This document shows positions 50,501 through 58,818 of a stretch of 64,000 nucleotides of DNA, one piece after another; the first letter of the stretch is position 1; each line of letters opens with the position of its first letter. Origin of the DNA: Labedella gwakjiensis (GTDB lineage Bacteria; Actinomycetota; Actinomycetes; Actinomycetales; Microbacteriaceae); the NCBI RefSeq assembly GCF_003014675.1, contig NZ_PYAU01000001.1, positions 1,984,001-2,048,000 of the forward strand, written 5' to 3'. The translations under genes and the position numbers were made by a program. The notes beneath the pieces are model-generated. The model did not search any database. It saw nothing but the letters and a program-made list of their open reading frames with translations, and was not told the DNA's origin.

Positions 50501-50659
50501 GTAGCTCGTGGGCAGCGCGACGCCGCCGTCGGTGCGGACGATGGGAACGGTCGGGGCATCGAGGATGCCGGGATCGGCCAAGGCCGATGGGGCGGACAGG
50601 AAGACGGCTGATGCGGCAACGATGACGCTGCTCGCTCCGGCCACGACACGTGTGAACAC
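47564..50659 (-). CDS. Cell-wall-anchored M14 zinc carboxypeptidase-like protein
   Basis: 1031 residues from the GTG at 50659, which follows GAAAGAGACCTCC; an upstream in-frame start at 50704 is less likely. Signal peptide to about residue 29. The M14 domain (~60-400) has the zinc ligands in SNIHGNEWEG and VDLHGYTG and a likely catalytic Glu in TNTVELPLG. A ~450-residue region of unknown fold follows, with LGGNLSFTGQNAAGAEKL, which resembles a glutamine-amidotransferase-like fold as in other long M14 proteins. Then a beta domain with HRVAVEDATGALIGWDDLTV, a Gly/Glu/Pro stalk, GVAVTG, a membrane helix and a basic tail. Probably trims peptides at the cell surface. Confidence 0.9.
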   Translation of the reverse strand: MFTRVVAGASSVIVAASAVFLSAPSALADPGILDAPTVPIVRTDGGVALPTSYPVQPTLTEVPADPTDASLFRGAVPYADIAPKVNDLMAESEYVSAQVIGQSEQGRDLYLVTVTAPETAEETAQQTAWRDAIKHTPGVAAESAAIADGYKLPIWFNSNIHGNEWEGTDATLNYIEQLVDTSGEPEVKELLETTRLYFTVSANPDGRFNGTRATANGYDPNRDFITNATNTTTALRDITGRIQPTYFVDLHGYTGILQVEPCGPPHGENYEYDLFLPHAYSAALAVEEAVAEADIPGNTYDDGAGNPTTTNTGKILIPYRDIREGWDDWPPIFAPQYVAYQGAITNTVELPLGRSNDPETSKKNSAIDTEVAEVVIDSIIEYVVDNRDPLLANQIEIFDRGVTGAEQTPIPADVAPEDLAPGVPTEWTDIWDETDIYNATFPRAYVIPVDGSQRSRSDAEQLVEQLLVNDVEVTRATAPFTADGTTYPAGTFLVDMHQPLRGLANVLLADGTDISDRISEMYDISAWSLSLLWGADVVSVGDTTDAAVTVAVEPVTEVDLGGSVADGGPYLALEPAGTAEWQAVTALLDAGIPLSQLEDGTVVLGKDAASRAAAEEAASLFGVDFTATDGLALREESTTSLRSLSVGYTTTDDRDVLLKLGFDEPVLVSAALVTSGAVDLSTLDVLFLGGNLSFTGQNAAGAEKLTAYLAAGGDVVARGSGGATFANTNGLAQVTATTGTSGSNGIVRVDTPEGSVFGPDTADTAFIYPATWFVGLGDDVTVEQSYASDVFVSGHWATSDGRSPADAAGQASAISSETEAGSRFFLFGTSPTFRNHPVGQFGDIASALYWSAGPGTAVVPPITEEDLTEDTRGGVSVPAEATAGDTITVTVDASLAEQELTATLFSEPVGLGTHVVSAAGTFEVTIPADTTAAVHRVAVEDATGALIGWDDLTVLAAEVPGEEPGTGEPGTGEPGAGDPGDGAAGPGEGVAVTGANDALPVIGLASALLLFGACLVVAKRMRRASEGVTEE

Positions 50660-51124
50660 GGAGGTCTCTTTCGTTCGAGGGCACGATGGAACGACGAAAC
50701 GCACGCGCCGAGGCCGGGAGGTGTGCCGGATGGAGAGCGGTGCGGTGGCCTGAGCGGCCGGAGGGGCTGTCGTTTCAACCTAGGGACGCTATGTTTCGCC
50801 AGTGTGTCTGCTGAGGTACCTGAGCCGTCGCGGGGTGTACCCAGTTCGTGGGCCACGGAGACGGATCTGGTCGTATCGCCGCGATCCCGCGCACGATCGA
50901 TGCGTGCGGCGCACCGCTGTTGATTCGAGTGTGCGTCGTCCGGTTAGAGCTGCCGAGGACGGGCGGTGTCGATTCTCAGGACGTGCGCGACGAGGGCGTG
51001 GTCACCAGGGCGGGCTCGTCGTCCGTCTGTGCACGGCCCGATGCATCAGAACTCGAGTTGCACCTTCCGCAGCGTCATGTGATGCAGTGGATTCACGTCC
51101 GGCTTCTTGAGGAGGGCTCCTACG
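50660..51124. other. 465-bp intergenic region between divergent M14 and MerR genes
   Basis: No open reading frame with coding character on either strand. AACTCGAGTT (51050-51059) is a perfect 10-bp palindrome about 65 bp before the MerR gene and could be part of its operator. I see no RNA motif. GAGGAGG (about 51109-51115) is the MerR ribosome binding site. Confidence 0.5.
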
Positions 51125-52030
51125 ATGTTCCCGTTCACCCCACGTCAGGTCAGGATCGGCGACGCGGCCGCGTTCGTCGGCACGACACCGCGGGCGATCC
51201 GTCACTACCACGCGATCGGTCTGCTCCCCGAGCCCGAGCGCGGCAGTGACGGTCGTCGTCGCTACGGCTATGAGGACATGATCCGATTGCTGTGGATCCG
51301 CACGATGGCCGACGCCGGGATCGCCCTGAGCGACATCCGTGATGCGGCCGCGGACGCCGCTCCGTCCGATGCCGACAGTACGCGGGACATCGAGGGCGTC
51401 CTGGAACGGTTGGACCACACCCTCGCCGCCCAGGAGGAGGAACTGCGGCGGCAGCGCTCCGCCGTCCAGCGCATGCGCACGCGGGGCAGCCGGATGGGGC
51501 TCCTCTCCGATCTCGTCTCCGGTCGCCTCGAGGGCCTGCCGGAGGGCTCGTTGCGGCAGGAGGACCTGGACACCCTGCTGGTGACGGAGCGGATTCTCGG
51601 TCCACTCGGCGCGGCCGTCCAGGCCGGCCGTTTCGTCGCCCTCGCCCGACACCCGGAGCTCCGGAAGGAATCCGACCGCGTCGACGCGGCGGAGAAGGCC
51701 CTCGACGATTCGGTCGCCGTCGACGACCCGCGTGTGGCGCAGGTGGCCGCCGAACGCCAGAGGTTCGAGGAGTCGCTCCACGCGGTCATCGAGGCGTCCG
51801 GTCAGACCCAGGAGGACGAGGCGATGTTCGACGCATGGGACGCCGCGCATCCCGAACCCGACGAGGGCGGCGGCGAGGCCGGCCGCGCCTCCGGTCGCGC
51901 CTCCGGCCGTGGGCCCGACTCGATGAGCGCCGTCGGAGCCATCGGGAAGATGCCGTACGACTTCTCACCCGCCCGCCTCCGGAGTATGGAACTCGCCCTG
52001 GAGCTGGCGATGAAGGACTCAGCGGTCTGA
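51125..52030 (+). CDS. MerR-family transcriptional regulator
   Basis: 301 residues. The N-terminal MerR helix-turn-helix is VRIGDAAAFVGTTPRAIRHYHAIGLLPEPERGSDGRRRYGYEDMIRLLWI, about residues 9-60, followed by a coiled coil (~90-130: LERLDHTLAAQEEELRRQRS). The C-terminal ~160 residues are helical with KESDRVDAAEKALDD and may bind a ligand. There are no Cys residues of the metal-sensing kind. It starts just before the monooxygenase cluster, but transcribed away from it, so control of that cluster is only a possibility. Confidence 0.88.
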   Translation: MFPFTPRQVRIGDAAAFVGTTPRAIRHYHAIGLLPEPERGSDGRRRYGYEDMIRLLWIRTMADAGIALSDIRDAAADAAPSDADSTRDIEGVLERLDHTLAAQEEELRRQRSAVQRMRTRGSRMGLLSDLVSGRLEGLPEGSLRQEDLDTLLVTERILGPLGAAVQAGRFVALARHPELRKESDRVDAAEKALDDSVAVDDPRVAQVAAERQRFEESLHAVIEASGQTQEDEAMFDAWDAAHPEPDEGGGEAGRASGRASGRGPDSMSAVGAIGKMPYDFSPARLRSMELALELAMKDSAV

Positions 52031-52181
52031 CGGGCTCGCACCGTCGGGTGTTCGTCAGTCGGCCGGCTCGACGTAAGCGGTCAGGACCACCGACTGCATG
52101 GTCTGCCCGCTCCCTGACAGGGTCCAGTCCGTGTGAGGGCTTTGGGGTGTGCGGCGCGTCGTCGAGGGCTGCAGATACGTC

Positions 52182-52229
52182 CCGAGGGCGCCACATCTAG
52201 GTGGCGCCCTCGCTCGGGAGTAGCCCTTT
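52182..52229 (-). terminator. 48-nt hairpin element ending the flavin-enzyme operon
   Basis: Read with the operon, AAAGGGCTACTCCCGAGCG runs into GAGGGCGCCAC...TGGCGCCCTC, a 10-bp stem. It starts 2-3 nt after the stop codon. Forty-one of its 48 positions recur in the element that ends the divergent transporter operon at 59705. Confidence 0.8.
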
Positions 52230-52231
52230 CG

Positions 52232-53554
52232 TCAGGAGGGGGTGGGGGCGGTGCCGATGTTCCAGATGAAGGGCGGGGGCGTGCCGTTGATGGACCAGTC
52301 GCCCACGATGCGTGCCTTGTAGATCACGGGGTTGTGGGAGGCGACGGTACGGGCGTTGCGCCAGTGACGGTCGAGCGCCTTCGCGCGGCTCGTCGCCGAT
52401 GCGCCGAGCGTGTTGAAGACGAGGGTCGCGGCCCGCGGCACCGACTCCGACAGCACCACCTGGGCCTGCGCCGAACGGATCTCCGCGAGCACGTTCGCCG
52501 CGAGGTCCTCGTCACTGTCGCGCAGGTGTGCCGTGTCGGCCGCGCCCTGCACGGCCTCGGCCACGCCGCGGACGAGCGTGCGGGCGGTGTAGGCGACGGA
52601 CGAGATCTCGCCCACCACCGCCTGGATCTGCGCGTCGTCCCGCACGAGCGATGCGACGCCGTGACTGTACACGCGGGTCCGCTCGCGGATCGCCTGCGCG
52701 GTGTCGCGCTCGGTGGCCGCGGCGACGCCCGCGAGCACCGCGAGGAGCACGAGCTGGTAGAGCGCGGTCTGGTAGCGGAAGCGGTCGTCGAAGAGCGCCA
52801 CGTGCGCGTCCTCGACCTCGGCGTCGGTGAACACGATCGTGCCCGTTCCGGTGAGCTGCTGGCCGAAGCCGTCCCAGTCGTCCGAGATCGCGACACCCGG
52901 CTGGCCCGTGCGGACGATCGCCGTGACGGCCTCACCGTCGCGGTCCGCTGTCACGTCGGTCCACTCCGCGAAGATGCTGCCCGTCGTGTAGAACTTGCGG
53001 CCGTTCAGCACCCAGCGGTCGCCGCGGCGTTCGAGTTTCGTCTGCGACGTGCCGAGCGCACCGGCACCCGTCTCGCTCCATGCGTTGCCGACGATCTCGC
53101 CCGCGGCGAATCGGCGCAGCCACGAGTCACGCTCGCCGCCGGGCGCCGCCTGGAGGCGGTCCTCGACGAACGCGATGTGGCCACGGAAGATCTGCGGCAG
53201 GTTCGAGTCGGCGGCCGCGAGTTCCACGAGCACCTCGGCGAGCTCCGGGATGGTGAGGCCGTCGCCACCGAAGTCGGTGGGCACGCGGAGGCGGGCGAAG
53301 CCCGCGTCGACGAGCCAGCGAACGGGCTCCACCGGGAGCGCGTGGTCCTGCTCGCGCGCGATCGTGCCCTCCGCGATGCGGTCGAACACGGGACGCAGCC
53401 GCGCGAGCACGGCGTCGAGCCGGGTCGGTGCAGCGGGTCCGATTCCCGAGGCGGGCCCGTCGACAGGCTCGGGGCCCGTGTGGTGGGCGACCGAAGCCGC
53501 TTCCGTTTCCGAGGACGGTGCGCGGAGCGTGTGGTCGGTGTGTGTCTGCGTCAT
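52232..53554 (-). CDS. SfnB/DszC-like acyl-CoA-dehydrogenase-fold monooxygenase
   Basis: 440 residues. Acyl-CoA dehydrogenase fold: VPTDFGGDGLTIPELAEVL, AWSETGAGALGTSQTKLERR, WVLNGRKFYTTGSIFAEW. The C-terminus ALDRHWRNARTVASHNPVIYK, then INGTPPPFIWNIGTA, is typical of the SfnB/DszC sulfur-acquisition subgroup, which are FMNH2-dependent oxygenases and not dehydrogenases. Probably oxidises an organosulfur compound. It is the third gene of a three-gene operon; the ATG follows AGGAG. Confidence 0.88.
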   Translation of the reverse strand: MTQTHTDHTLRAPSSETEAASVAHHTGPEPVDGPASGIGPAAPTRLDAVLARLRPVFDRIAEGTIAREQDHALPVEPVRWLVDAGFARLRVPTDFGGDGLTIPELAEVLVELAAADSNLPQIFRGHIAFVEDRLQAAPGGERDSWLRRFAAGEIVGNAWSETGAGALGTSQTKLERRGDRWVLNGRKFYTTGSIFAEWTDVTADRDGEAVTAIVRTGQPGVAISDDWDGFGQQLTGTGTIVFTDAEVEDAHVALFDDRFRYQTALYQLVLLAVLAGVAAATERDTAQAIRERTRVYSHGVASLVRDDAQIQAVVGEISSVAYTARTLVRGVAEAVQGAADTAHLRDSDEDLAANVLAEIRSAQAQVVLSESVPRAATLVFNTLGASATSRAKALDRHWRNARTVASHNPVIYKARIVGDWSINGTPPPFIWNIGTAPTPS

Positions 53555-53563
53555 CGCGGGCTC

Positions 53564-54799
53564 CTACGTGTAGAGGGAGATCGGCTGGAGCTCGCCATTG
53601 AGCACGTACGCGCCCACCTCGAGCTTCTTGTAGTCGACCGGGTCGTGGAGGGAGTGGGTGCGCACGTTGCGCCAGAACAGGTCGAGACCCGTCGACGCCT
53701 TCGCGGAGCTCGACCCCGTGATCTCGAAGATCCGGTTCGACACCTCGATGCCGACGTCGGTCGACACGACCTTGAGCTTCGCGATCTCGATCGCGATCTC
53801 CCCACGGATCTCCGCCGTCACGCCGTCGCCGAGCGCGATGACCTCGTCGAACGCGCGACCGGCACGGTCGGCGAGAGCCTCGACGGCGGCGATCTTCGAC
53901 GAGAACTCGCCGACGACGCGCTGTACGAACGGGTCGTTCCGGTACGAGTCCGCCTGGCTGAGGAACCACGCGGCGGGGCGGGCACGTGTGATGTCGAGCC
54001 CCTGTGCGAGCGCGCCCTCCGCGACGCCGAGGTAGAGGTTGCCGAACGCGAGCTGGATGCCCGGGGTGATGAGGGTGGAGAAGGGCTCCTCCGTACCGAC
54101 GCCGAGGATGTCGTCAGGCGAGACGACCACGTCGGTGAAGCGCACAGAGCCGCTCGCCGAGAGACGCTGGCCGAGCGCGTCCCAGTCTCCGAGGTACGAG
54201 ACGCCGTCGCGGTCGTGGTCGAGCGCGAAGAAGAGGAAGCGGCCGTCGAGCTCGCCGCCCTGCACGATCGCGTTCACGAGCACGACGTCGCCGGCGGAGG
54301 CTCCGGTGGAGAATCGCTTCAGGCCGTTCAGGCGGTAGCCGTCGCCGTCCGGGGTGAGGAGCAGGTTCGGGTCGGTGGGGTTCACCGAGTCGCCCCACAC
54401 CCAGCGGCCCTCGACCGTGCGGCGGTACCAGTCGGCGCGCTTCGCGGGATCGGTGTTGAAGCCGATGTTGCCTGAGTTGATGTAGTGGTACGCGAGGACC
54501 TGCGCGATCGACGCGTCGGTGCGCGACAGGATGCGGACCGCGAGGAACGCCGACTCCCAGTGGCCTCCGCCACCGCCGTATTCGGCGGGGTCGAGGAGGT
54601 TCACGAGCCCGCTCTCGCGGAGCAGGTCGAGCTCCGCGGTGGGGTCGAGGTTGGCGCGGTCGCGGGCGAGGGCGTCCTCTCCGAGGGTCGCGGCCACACG
54701 CTCGGCGACGCCGCGCCAGTGCGCGAGCTCCTCGCGAGACGCCGTGCCGCTCCACGGGGAACGGGCCGTCGCGATGCGGTCGATGGTCGTGTCGGTCAC
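53564..54799 (-). CDS. DszC-like acyl-CoA-dehydrogenase-fold monooxygenase
   Basis: 411 residues. LLDPAEYGGGGGHWESAFLAVR, WGDSVNPTDPNLLLTPDGDGYRLNGLKRFSTG and the C-terminal GLDLFWRNVRTHSLHDPVDYK place it in the DszC-like group, but clearly divergent from the gene that follows. Two such enzymes with one NtaA-like enzyme suggest successive oxidations. The GTG start lies 1 bp after the upstream stop and follows AAGGAG. Confidence 0.87.
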   Translation of the reverse strand: MTDTTIDRIATARSPWSGTASREELAHWRGVAERVAATLGEDALARDRANLDPTAELDLLRESGLVNLLDPAEYGGGGGHWESAFLAVRILSRTDASIAQVLAYHYINSGNIGFNTDPAKRADWYRRTVEGRWVWGDSVNPTDPNLLLTPDGDGYRLNGLKRFSTGASAGDVVLVNAIVQGGELDGRFLFFALDHDRDGVSYLGDWDALGQRLSASGSVRFTDVVVSPDDILGVGTEEPFSTLITPGIQLAFGNLYLGVAEGALAQGLDITRARPAAWFLSQADSYRNDPFVQRVVGEFSSKIAAVEALADRAGRAFDEVIALGDGVTAEIRGEIAIEIAKLKVVSTDVGIEVSNRIFEITGSSSAKASTGLDLFWRNVRTHSLHDPVDYKKLEVGAYVLNGELQPISLYT

Positions 54800-54800
54800 G

Positions 54801-56243
54801 TCAGGCTCCTTGGGTCTCGAGCGAAGCGGAGAAGAGGGACGGTGCGGTGTCGTCGGCCGCGCTCGGCTTGTCGACGTAGGCGCCGCGGTACGCGTGGGCG
54901 GGGTGCCACTCGGGCACGACGGGAGAGTCCGTTCCGTTGAGGCGACTGCGCAGCGTGCCCTCGGGGTACTCGTCCCACACGCGGCCGCGGCGGCGGAGCT
55001 CCGGGATGAGCAGCTCCACGACGTCCTCGAAGGTGCCGGGTGTGACGACGTACGCGAGGTTGAAGCCGTCGATGCCGCCCACCTCGATCCACCGCTCGAG
55101 CTCGTCGGCGACCGTCGTCGGGCTTCCGACGATCACGGGTCCGATGCCGCCGATCCCCACGTAGTGCGCGATGTCGCGAGGGGTCCACTCGCGCTCCGAG
55201 TCGTACTGGGTGAAGATCGCGAGAGCCGAGCGGGCGGCGTCCGTGTCGACGTACTTGAGCGGCTCGTCGGGGTCGTACTGCGAGAGGTCGAGTCCCGACC
55301 AGCCGCCATACAGGGCGAGTGCGCCGTCGAGGCTCACGTAGGGCCGGTACGCGTCGTACTTCGCCTGCGCCTCCTCATCGGTGTCCGCGACGACGACGGT
55401 CGCGAGCGTCAGGATCTTCACGCTGTCGCGCGGACGACCGATCTGCTCGGCCCGGTCGCGGATGTCGTCCGTGATGCGGCGTGTGAGCTCCGGCTTGAGG
55501 CCGTTGATGAAGATGGCCTCTCCGTGCTTGGCCGCGAACTCGCGGCCACGCGACGAGGCGCCGGCCTGGAAGATCACGGGCGTGCGCTGCGGGCTCGGCT
55601 CGGAGAGGTGCACACCGGGCACGCGGAAGTACTCGCCGTCGTGCGCGATGGGGTGCACCTTCGTGGGGTCGGTGTAGACGCCGCGCTCACGGTCGATCAC
55701 CACGGCGTCGTCCTCCCACGACCCCTCCCACAGCTTGTAGGTGACGTCGAGGAACTCGTCGCCGATGCCGTAGCGGTCGTCGTGGCCGATCTGCTTGTCG
55801 AGGCCGAGGTTCTTCGCGGCGGAGTCGAGGTAGGAGGTCACGACGTTCCAGCCCACGCGGCCCTTCGTGAAGTGGTCGAGCGTGGAGAAGCGCCGGGCGA
55901 GCGCGTACGGCAGCTCGTACGTCGAGGCGACGGTGACACCGAAGCCGAGGTGCTCCGTCGCGTGCGCCATGGCCGAGACCTGCACGATCGGGTCGCCGAC
56001 GGGGATCTGCGCCGAGTCCTCGAGGGCCGTGGCGGCGGAGTGCCGGTACACGTCGTACACGCCCACGACGTCGGCGATGAAGAGGGCGTCGAACGTGCCG
56101 CGCTCGAGCAGCTTCGCGAGGTCCACCCAGTAGTCGAGGGAGTTGTAGCGGTGCGCCTGGTTGTCCGGGTGCTTCCACAGCCCGGGTGCCTGGTGCGTCA
56201 CGCAGCTCATGTCGAACGCGTTGAGGATGATGCGCGAAGCCAT
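54801..56243 (-). CDS. NtaA/SnaA/DszA-family flavin-dependent monooxygenase
   Basis: 480 residues. LNAFDMSCVTHQAPGLWKHP, DYWVDLAKLLERGTFDALFIADVVG, RRFSTLDHFTKGRVGWNVVTS and GIGDEFLDVTYKLWEGSW are the NtaA/DszA core (spans). It is a close paralogue of the enzyme at 21.8 kb. First gene of the operon. Needs FMNH2 from a reductase not seen here. The ATG at 56243 follows CTGGAGACAG; a longer frame to 56396 lacks a start signal. With the divergent importer it probably opens C-S or C-N bonds of the imported compound. Confidence 0.92.
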   Translation of the reverse strand: MASRIILNAFDMSCVTHQAPGLWKHPDNQAHRYNSLDYWVDLAKLLERGTFDALFIADVVGVYDVYRHSAATALEDSAQIPVGDPIVQVSAMAHATEHLGFGVTVASTYELPYALARRFSTLDHFTKGRVGWNVVTSYLDSAAKNLGLDKQIGHDDRYGIGDEFLDVTYKLWEGSWEDDAVVIDRERGVYTDPTKVHPIAHDGEYFRVPGVHLSEPSPQRTPVIFQAGASSRGREFAAKHGEAIFINGLKPELTRRITDDIRDRAEQIGRPRDSVKILTLATVVVADTDEEAQAKYDAYRPYVSLDGALALYGGWSGLDLSQYDPDEPLKYVDTDAARSALAIFTQYDSEREWTPRDIAHYVGIGGIGPVIVGSPTTVADELERWIEVGGIDGFNLAYVVTPGTFEDVVELLIPELRRRGRVWDEYPEGTLRSRLNGTDSPVVPEWHPAHAYRGAYVDKPSAADDTAPSLFSASLETQGA

Positions 56244-56387
56244 CTCGCTGTCTCCAGTTCCTGCTCGGACTCGGGTGCCGCACTCCGGGAGGCGGCGGGA
56301 CACAGGCTCCGCGTCGGAGCCGTCCGGGCCGAAGCTACCGGGCAGCGGAGGGCCGCCGCGAGGTCGGCCGACACACGACGAAACCTT

Positions 56388-56418
56388 CGGCGACACAGTT
56401 CGTCACATCGTGTCGCCG
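56388..56418. promoter_or_regulatory. Inverted repeat in the divergent promoter region
   Basis: CGGCGACAC (56388-56396) and GTGTCGCCG (56410-56418), perfect 9-bp arms with a 13-nt spacer, sit between the monooxygenase and transporter operons. A further GACAC half-site lies at about 56369. Likely a shared operator for both operons. Confidence 0.6.
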
Positions 56419-56524
56419 TCTTACGGCGCCGCTTCCGCCGGGCTCGCGGCGTCCCTACATTTCTCAGACAGCGCCCCGTTCCGGTGGCGAGCTCCGACCC
56501 CACCCGATCTCCGAGGAGACCCCC

Positions 56525-57868
56525 ATGACCACGATCCGTTCCCCCTTCGGACGCCGCGCCCGCCGCGTGGCGCTCGTCGCCGGAGCCGCGACCGTCGCCC
56601 TCGCCTTCTCCGCCTGCGCCGGCGGTTCAGCCGATGCCGGGGGCGAGGACGGCGACTTCACCGGCCAGGAGCTGTCCGTGCTCATGATCTCCTCGCACGA
56701 AGGCGCGGCCGAGTGGCTCACGACCGAGTTCGAGAAGGAGACGGGCGCGATCATCAAGCCCGTCATCGTGCCGTACGACGAGATCGGCTCGAAGCTCGCC
56801 CTCGACCAGCAGTCCGGTGCCAACACGATCGACGTGGCCGCCCCCTGGTACACCTCGCTCGGCGACCTCGCGGCCGACGGCGCCATCCAGGACCTCACCG
56901 AGTGGGTCGACGGCAACGATGCGATCGACGTCGACGACTTCATCCCGTCCATCTGGGAGCCGTACAGCCAGGTCGACGGCAAGACCTACGGCCTCCCGTT
57001 CGACGGCGACACCCACGTGCTCTTCTACAACAAGGAGATCCTCGCCCGGAACGGCTTCGACACCCCGCCGAAGACGTGGGACGAGTACCTCGAGCAGACG
57101 AAGACGATCACCGAGAACGAGGGAGCAGACGGCGTCTACGGCGCCGCGGTGTTCGGCCAGAAGTCGCCCCTCATCCTCGGCGCGAGCTTCGCGAACCGCC
57201 TCGCCGGCTTCGGCGGCGAGTTCGTCGACGAGGACGGCAAGCCCACGATCAACTCGCCGGAGGCCGTCGCCGCCGCGCAGGCCCTCGTGGACGTGAACGA
57301 CTACGCCTTGCCGACCCCCGCCGAGACCGACTTCGGTGCCGGCAACAGCGCCTGGTTCGCCGGCAAGGTGGGCTTCATCGAGAACTGGACCGACCTGGGC
57401 GTGCGCTCGCAGGACCCGGAGAGCGGCTCGGAGGTCGTCGACAAGTGGGGCGTCACGCTCCTGCCGACCGGTGGCGACAACACCCAGTCGCGCGCGTCGC
57501 TCGTCGCCGGCTTCAGCTGGGTGATCTCCGCGAACACGCAGAAGACCGCTCTCGCGCAGAAGTTCATCGAGTTCGCGTCGTCGTCCGAGGTGAACGCGAA
57601 GCTCCTCACGGCCCTCCCGCCCACCGGCATCGACCCGAACCGCGTCTCGTCGCTCGAGGACCCCACGTACGGCGAGGAGTACCCGGAGATCCAGGAGGCC
57701 AACCGCGCGACGCTCGACGGCGCCCTCGCGTGGCCCACCGGCGAGAACGCCACGGAGGCCGCGCAGGTGCTCACGGACGAACTCGCGAAGCTGCTCGCCG
57801 GTGAGGGCGGTTCCGCGCAGGACACCCTCGACCGCGTCCAGGCGGAGTGGGAAGACCTCCTCGGGTGA
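56525..57868 (+). CDS. Sugar-type (CUT1) ABC transporter substrate-binding lipoprotein
   Basis: 447 residues. Lipoprotein signal with FSACAGG; then an extracellular solute-binding protein family 1 fold: WLTTEFEKETGAIIKPVIVP, YDEIGSKLALDQQSGANTIDV, YGLPFDGDTHVLFYNKEIL, GKVGFIENWTDL and ASLVAGFSWVISANTQK. The family usually binds oligosaccharides or polyols. RBS CGAGGAGAC precedes the ATG. The stop overlaps the next GTG start. The divergent flavin enzymes suggest a ligand that carries sulfur or nitrogen, which is inferred. Confidence 0.92.
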   Translation: MTTIRSPFGRRARRVALVAGAATVALAFSACAGGSADAGGEDGDFTGQELSVLMISSHEGAAEWLTTEFEKETGAIIKPVIVPYDEIGSKLALDQQSGANTIDVAAPWYTSLGDLAADGAIQDLTEWVDGNDAIDVDDFIPSIWEPYSQVDGKTYGLPFDGDTHVLFYNKEILARNGFDTPPKTWDEYLEQTKTITENEGADGVYGAAVFGQKSPLILGASFANRLAGFGGEFVDEDGKPTINSPEAVAAAQALVDVNDYALPTPAETDFGAGNSAWFAGKVGFIENWTDLGVRSQDPESGSEVVDKWGVTLLPTGGDNTQSRASLVAGFSWVISANTQKTALAQKFIEFASSSEVNAKLLTALPPTGIDPNRVSSLEDPTYGEEYPEIQEANRATLDGALAWPTGENATEAAQVLTDELAKLLAGEGGSAQDTLDRVQAEWEDLLG

Positions 57869-58818
57869 CCGCCACCCTCACACGCCAGTCGGACCCGCGG
57901 ATCGGTGAGAACCGAGACGCGGGTCCGTCCCGTGCGCCCCGGCGGCGCCCCCGCACGACGTGGACGCGCCGTGTCTTCGTCGCCCCCGCCGTGCTCGCCC
58001 TCGTCGTCCTCGGTGGCTACCCGCTCGTCTTCATCGCGCTCGCCGCGTTCACCGAATCGAGCCTCGGCCGCCCGTTCCAGGAGTTCGTCGGCACCGCCAC
58101 GTTCGAGAGCGTGCTGGGGGATGCCGACGCGACGGCCGCGCTCGTCCGCGGCGTCGTCTACGCGGTGCTCGTCGCGGTCGTGAGCGTGGTGCTCGGCGTC
58201 GCGACGGCCGTCGCCCTGTGGCGCTCGGTTCGTTCCGGCGCGATCGTCCGCACGCTGCTGCTCCTCCCGATGATCACGCCACCCGTGGTGGTGGGCATCC
58301 TGTGGAAGCTCGTCTTCAACCCGTCGGGCGGGCTCGTGGACACAGTGCTCGGCGCCGTGTTCCCCGGCGGCGGGACGGTGTCCGTGCTCTCGCACCCGGT
58401 GTTCGCGTTCCTCGGTGTCGCGCTCGCCGACGTGTGGGAGTGGACGCCGCTCATCGTGCTGCTCGTGTTCGCGGCCCTCATCGGGCAGGACACCGAGATC
58501 GGCGAGGCGGCCGCGCTCGACGGCGCGCATGGCTTCCGCTTGTTCCGCAGCATCACGCTGCCCGCGATCGCGGGAGTGGTCGGGGCCGCGTTCCTCATCC
58601 GTCTCGTGCTCGCGTTCAAAGTCTTCGACCTCGTCTACATCCTCACGTCGGGCGGCCCCGGCCAGTCCACGACGATGCCCGCCTACCTCATCTGGCAGGC
58701 GGCGCTGCAGCAGTTCGACGTGGGACGTGCCGCCGTCATCACGCTTCTGCTCGCGGTGGTCGTGACCGTCGTGACACTCCCCGTCGTCGCCGTCACCCGG
58801 AGGCTCCACCATGACTGA
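57865..58818 (+). CDS. CUT1-type ABC transporter permease, first (MalF-like)
   Basis: 317 residues from a GTG that overlaps the upstream stop. Six membrane helices after a basic, Arg-rich N-terminus. The EAA loop is GEAAALDGAHGFRLFRSITLPAI, which docks the ATPase. It forms a heterodimer with the next gene product, which overlaps it by 8 bp. There is no ATPase gene in the operon, so it probably uses a shared MsiK-like ATPase encoded elsewhere. Confidence 0.93.
   Translation: MTATLTRQSDPRIGENRDAGPSRAPRRRPRTTWTRRVFVAPAVLALVVLGGYPLVFIALAAFTESSLGRPFQEFVGTATFESVLGDADATAALVRGVVYAVLVAVVSVVLGVATAVALWRSVRSGAIVRTLLLLPMITPPVVVGILWKLVFNPSGGLVDTVLGAVFPGGGTVSVLSHPVFAFLGVALADVWEWTPLIVLLVFAALIGQDTEIGEAAALDGAHGFRLFRSITLPAIAGVVGAAFLIRLVLAFKVFDLVYILTSGGPGQSTTMPAYLIWQAALQQFDVGRAAVITLLLAVVVTVVTLPVVAVTRRLHHD

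Noticed and set aside
56244-56524. SAM-type riboswitch before the flavin-enzyme or transporter operon
   Set aside because: Looked for because of the sulfur theme. Neither strand shows the conserved SAM-I or SAM-IV core.
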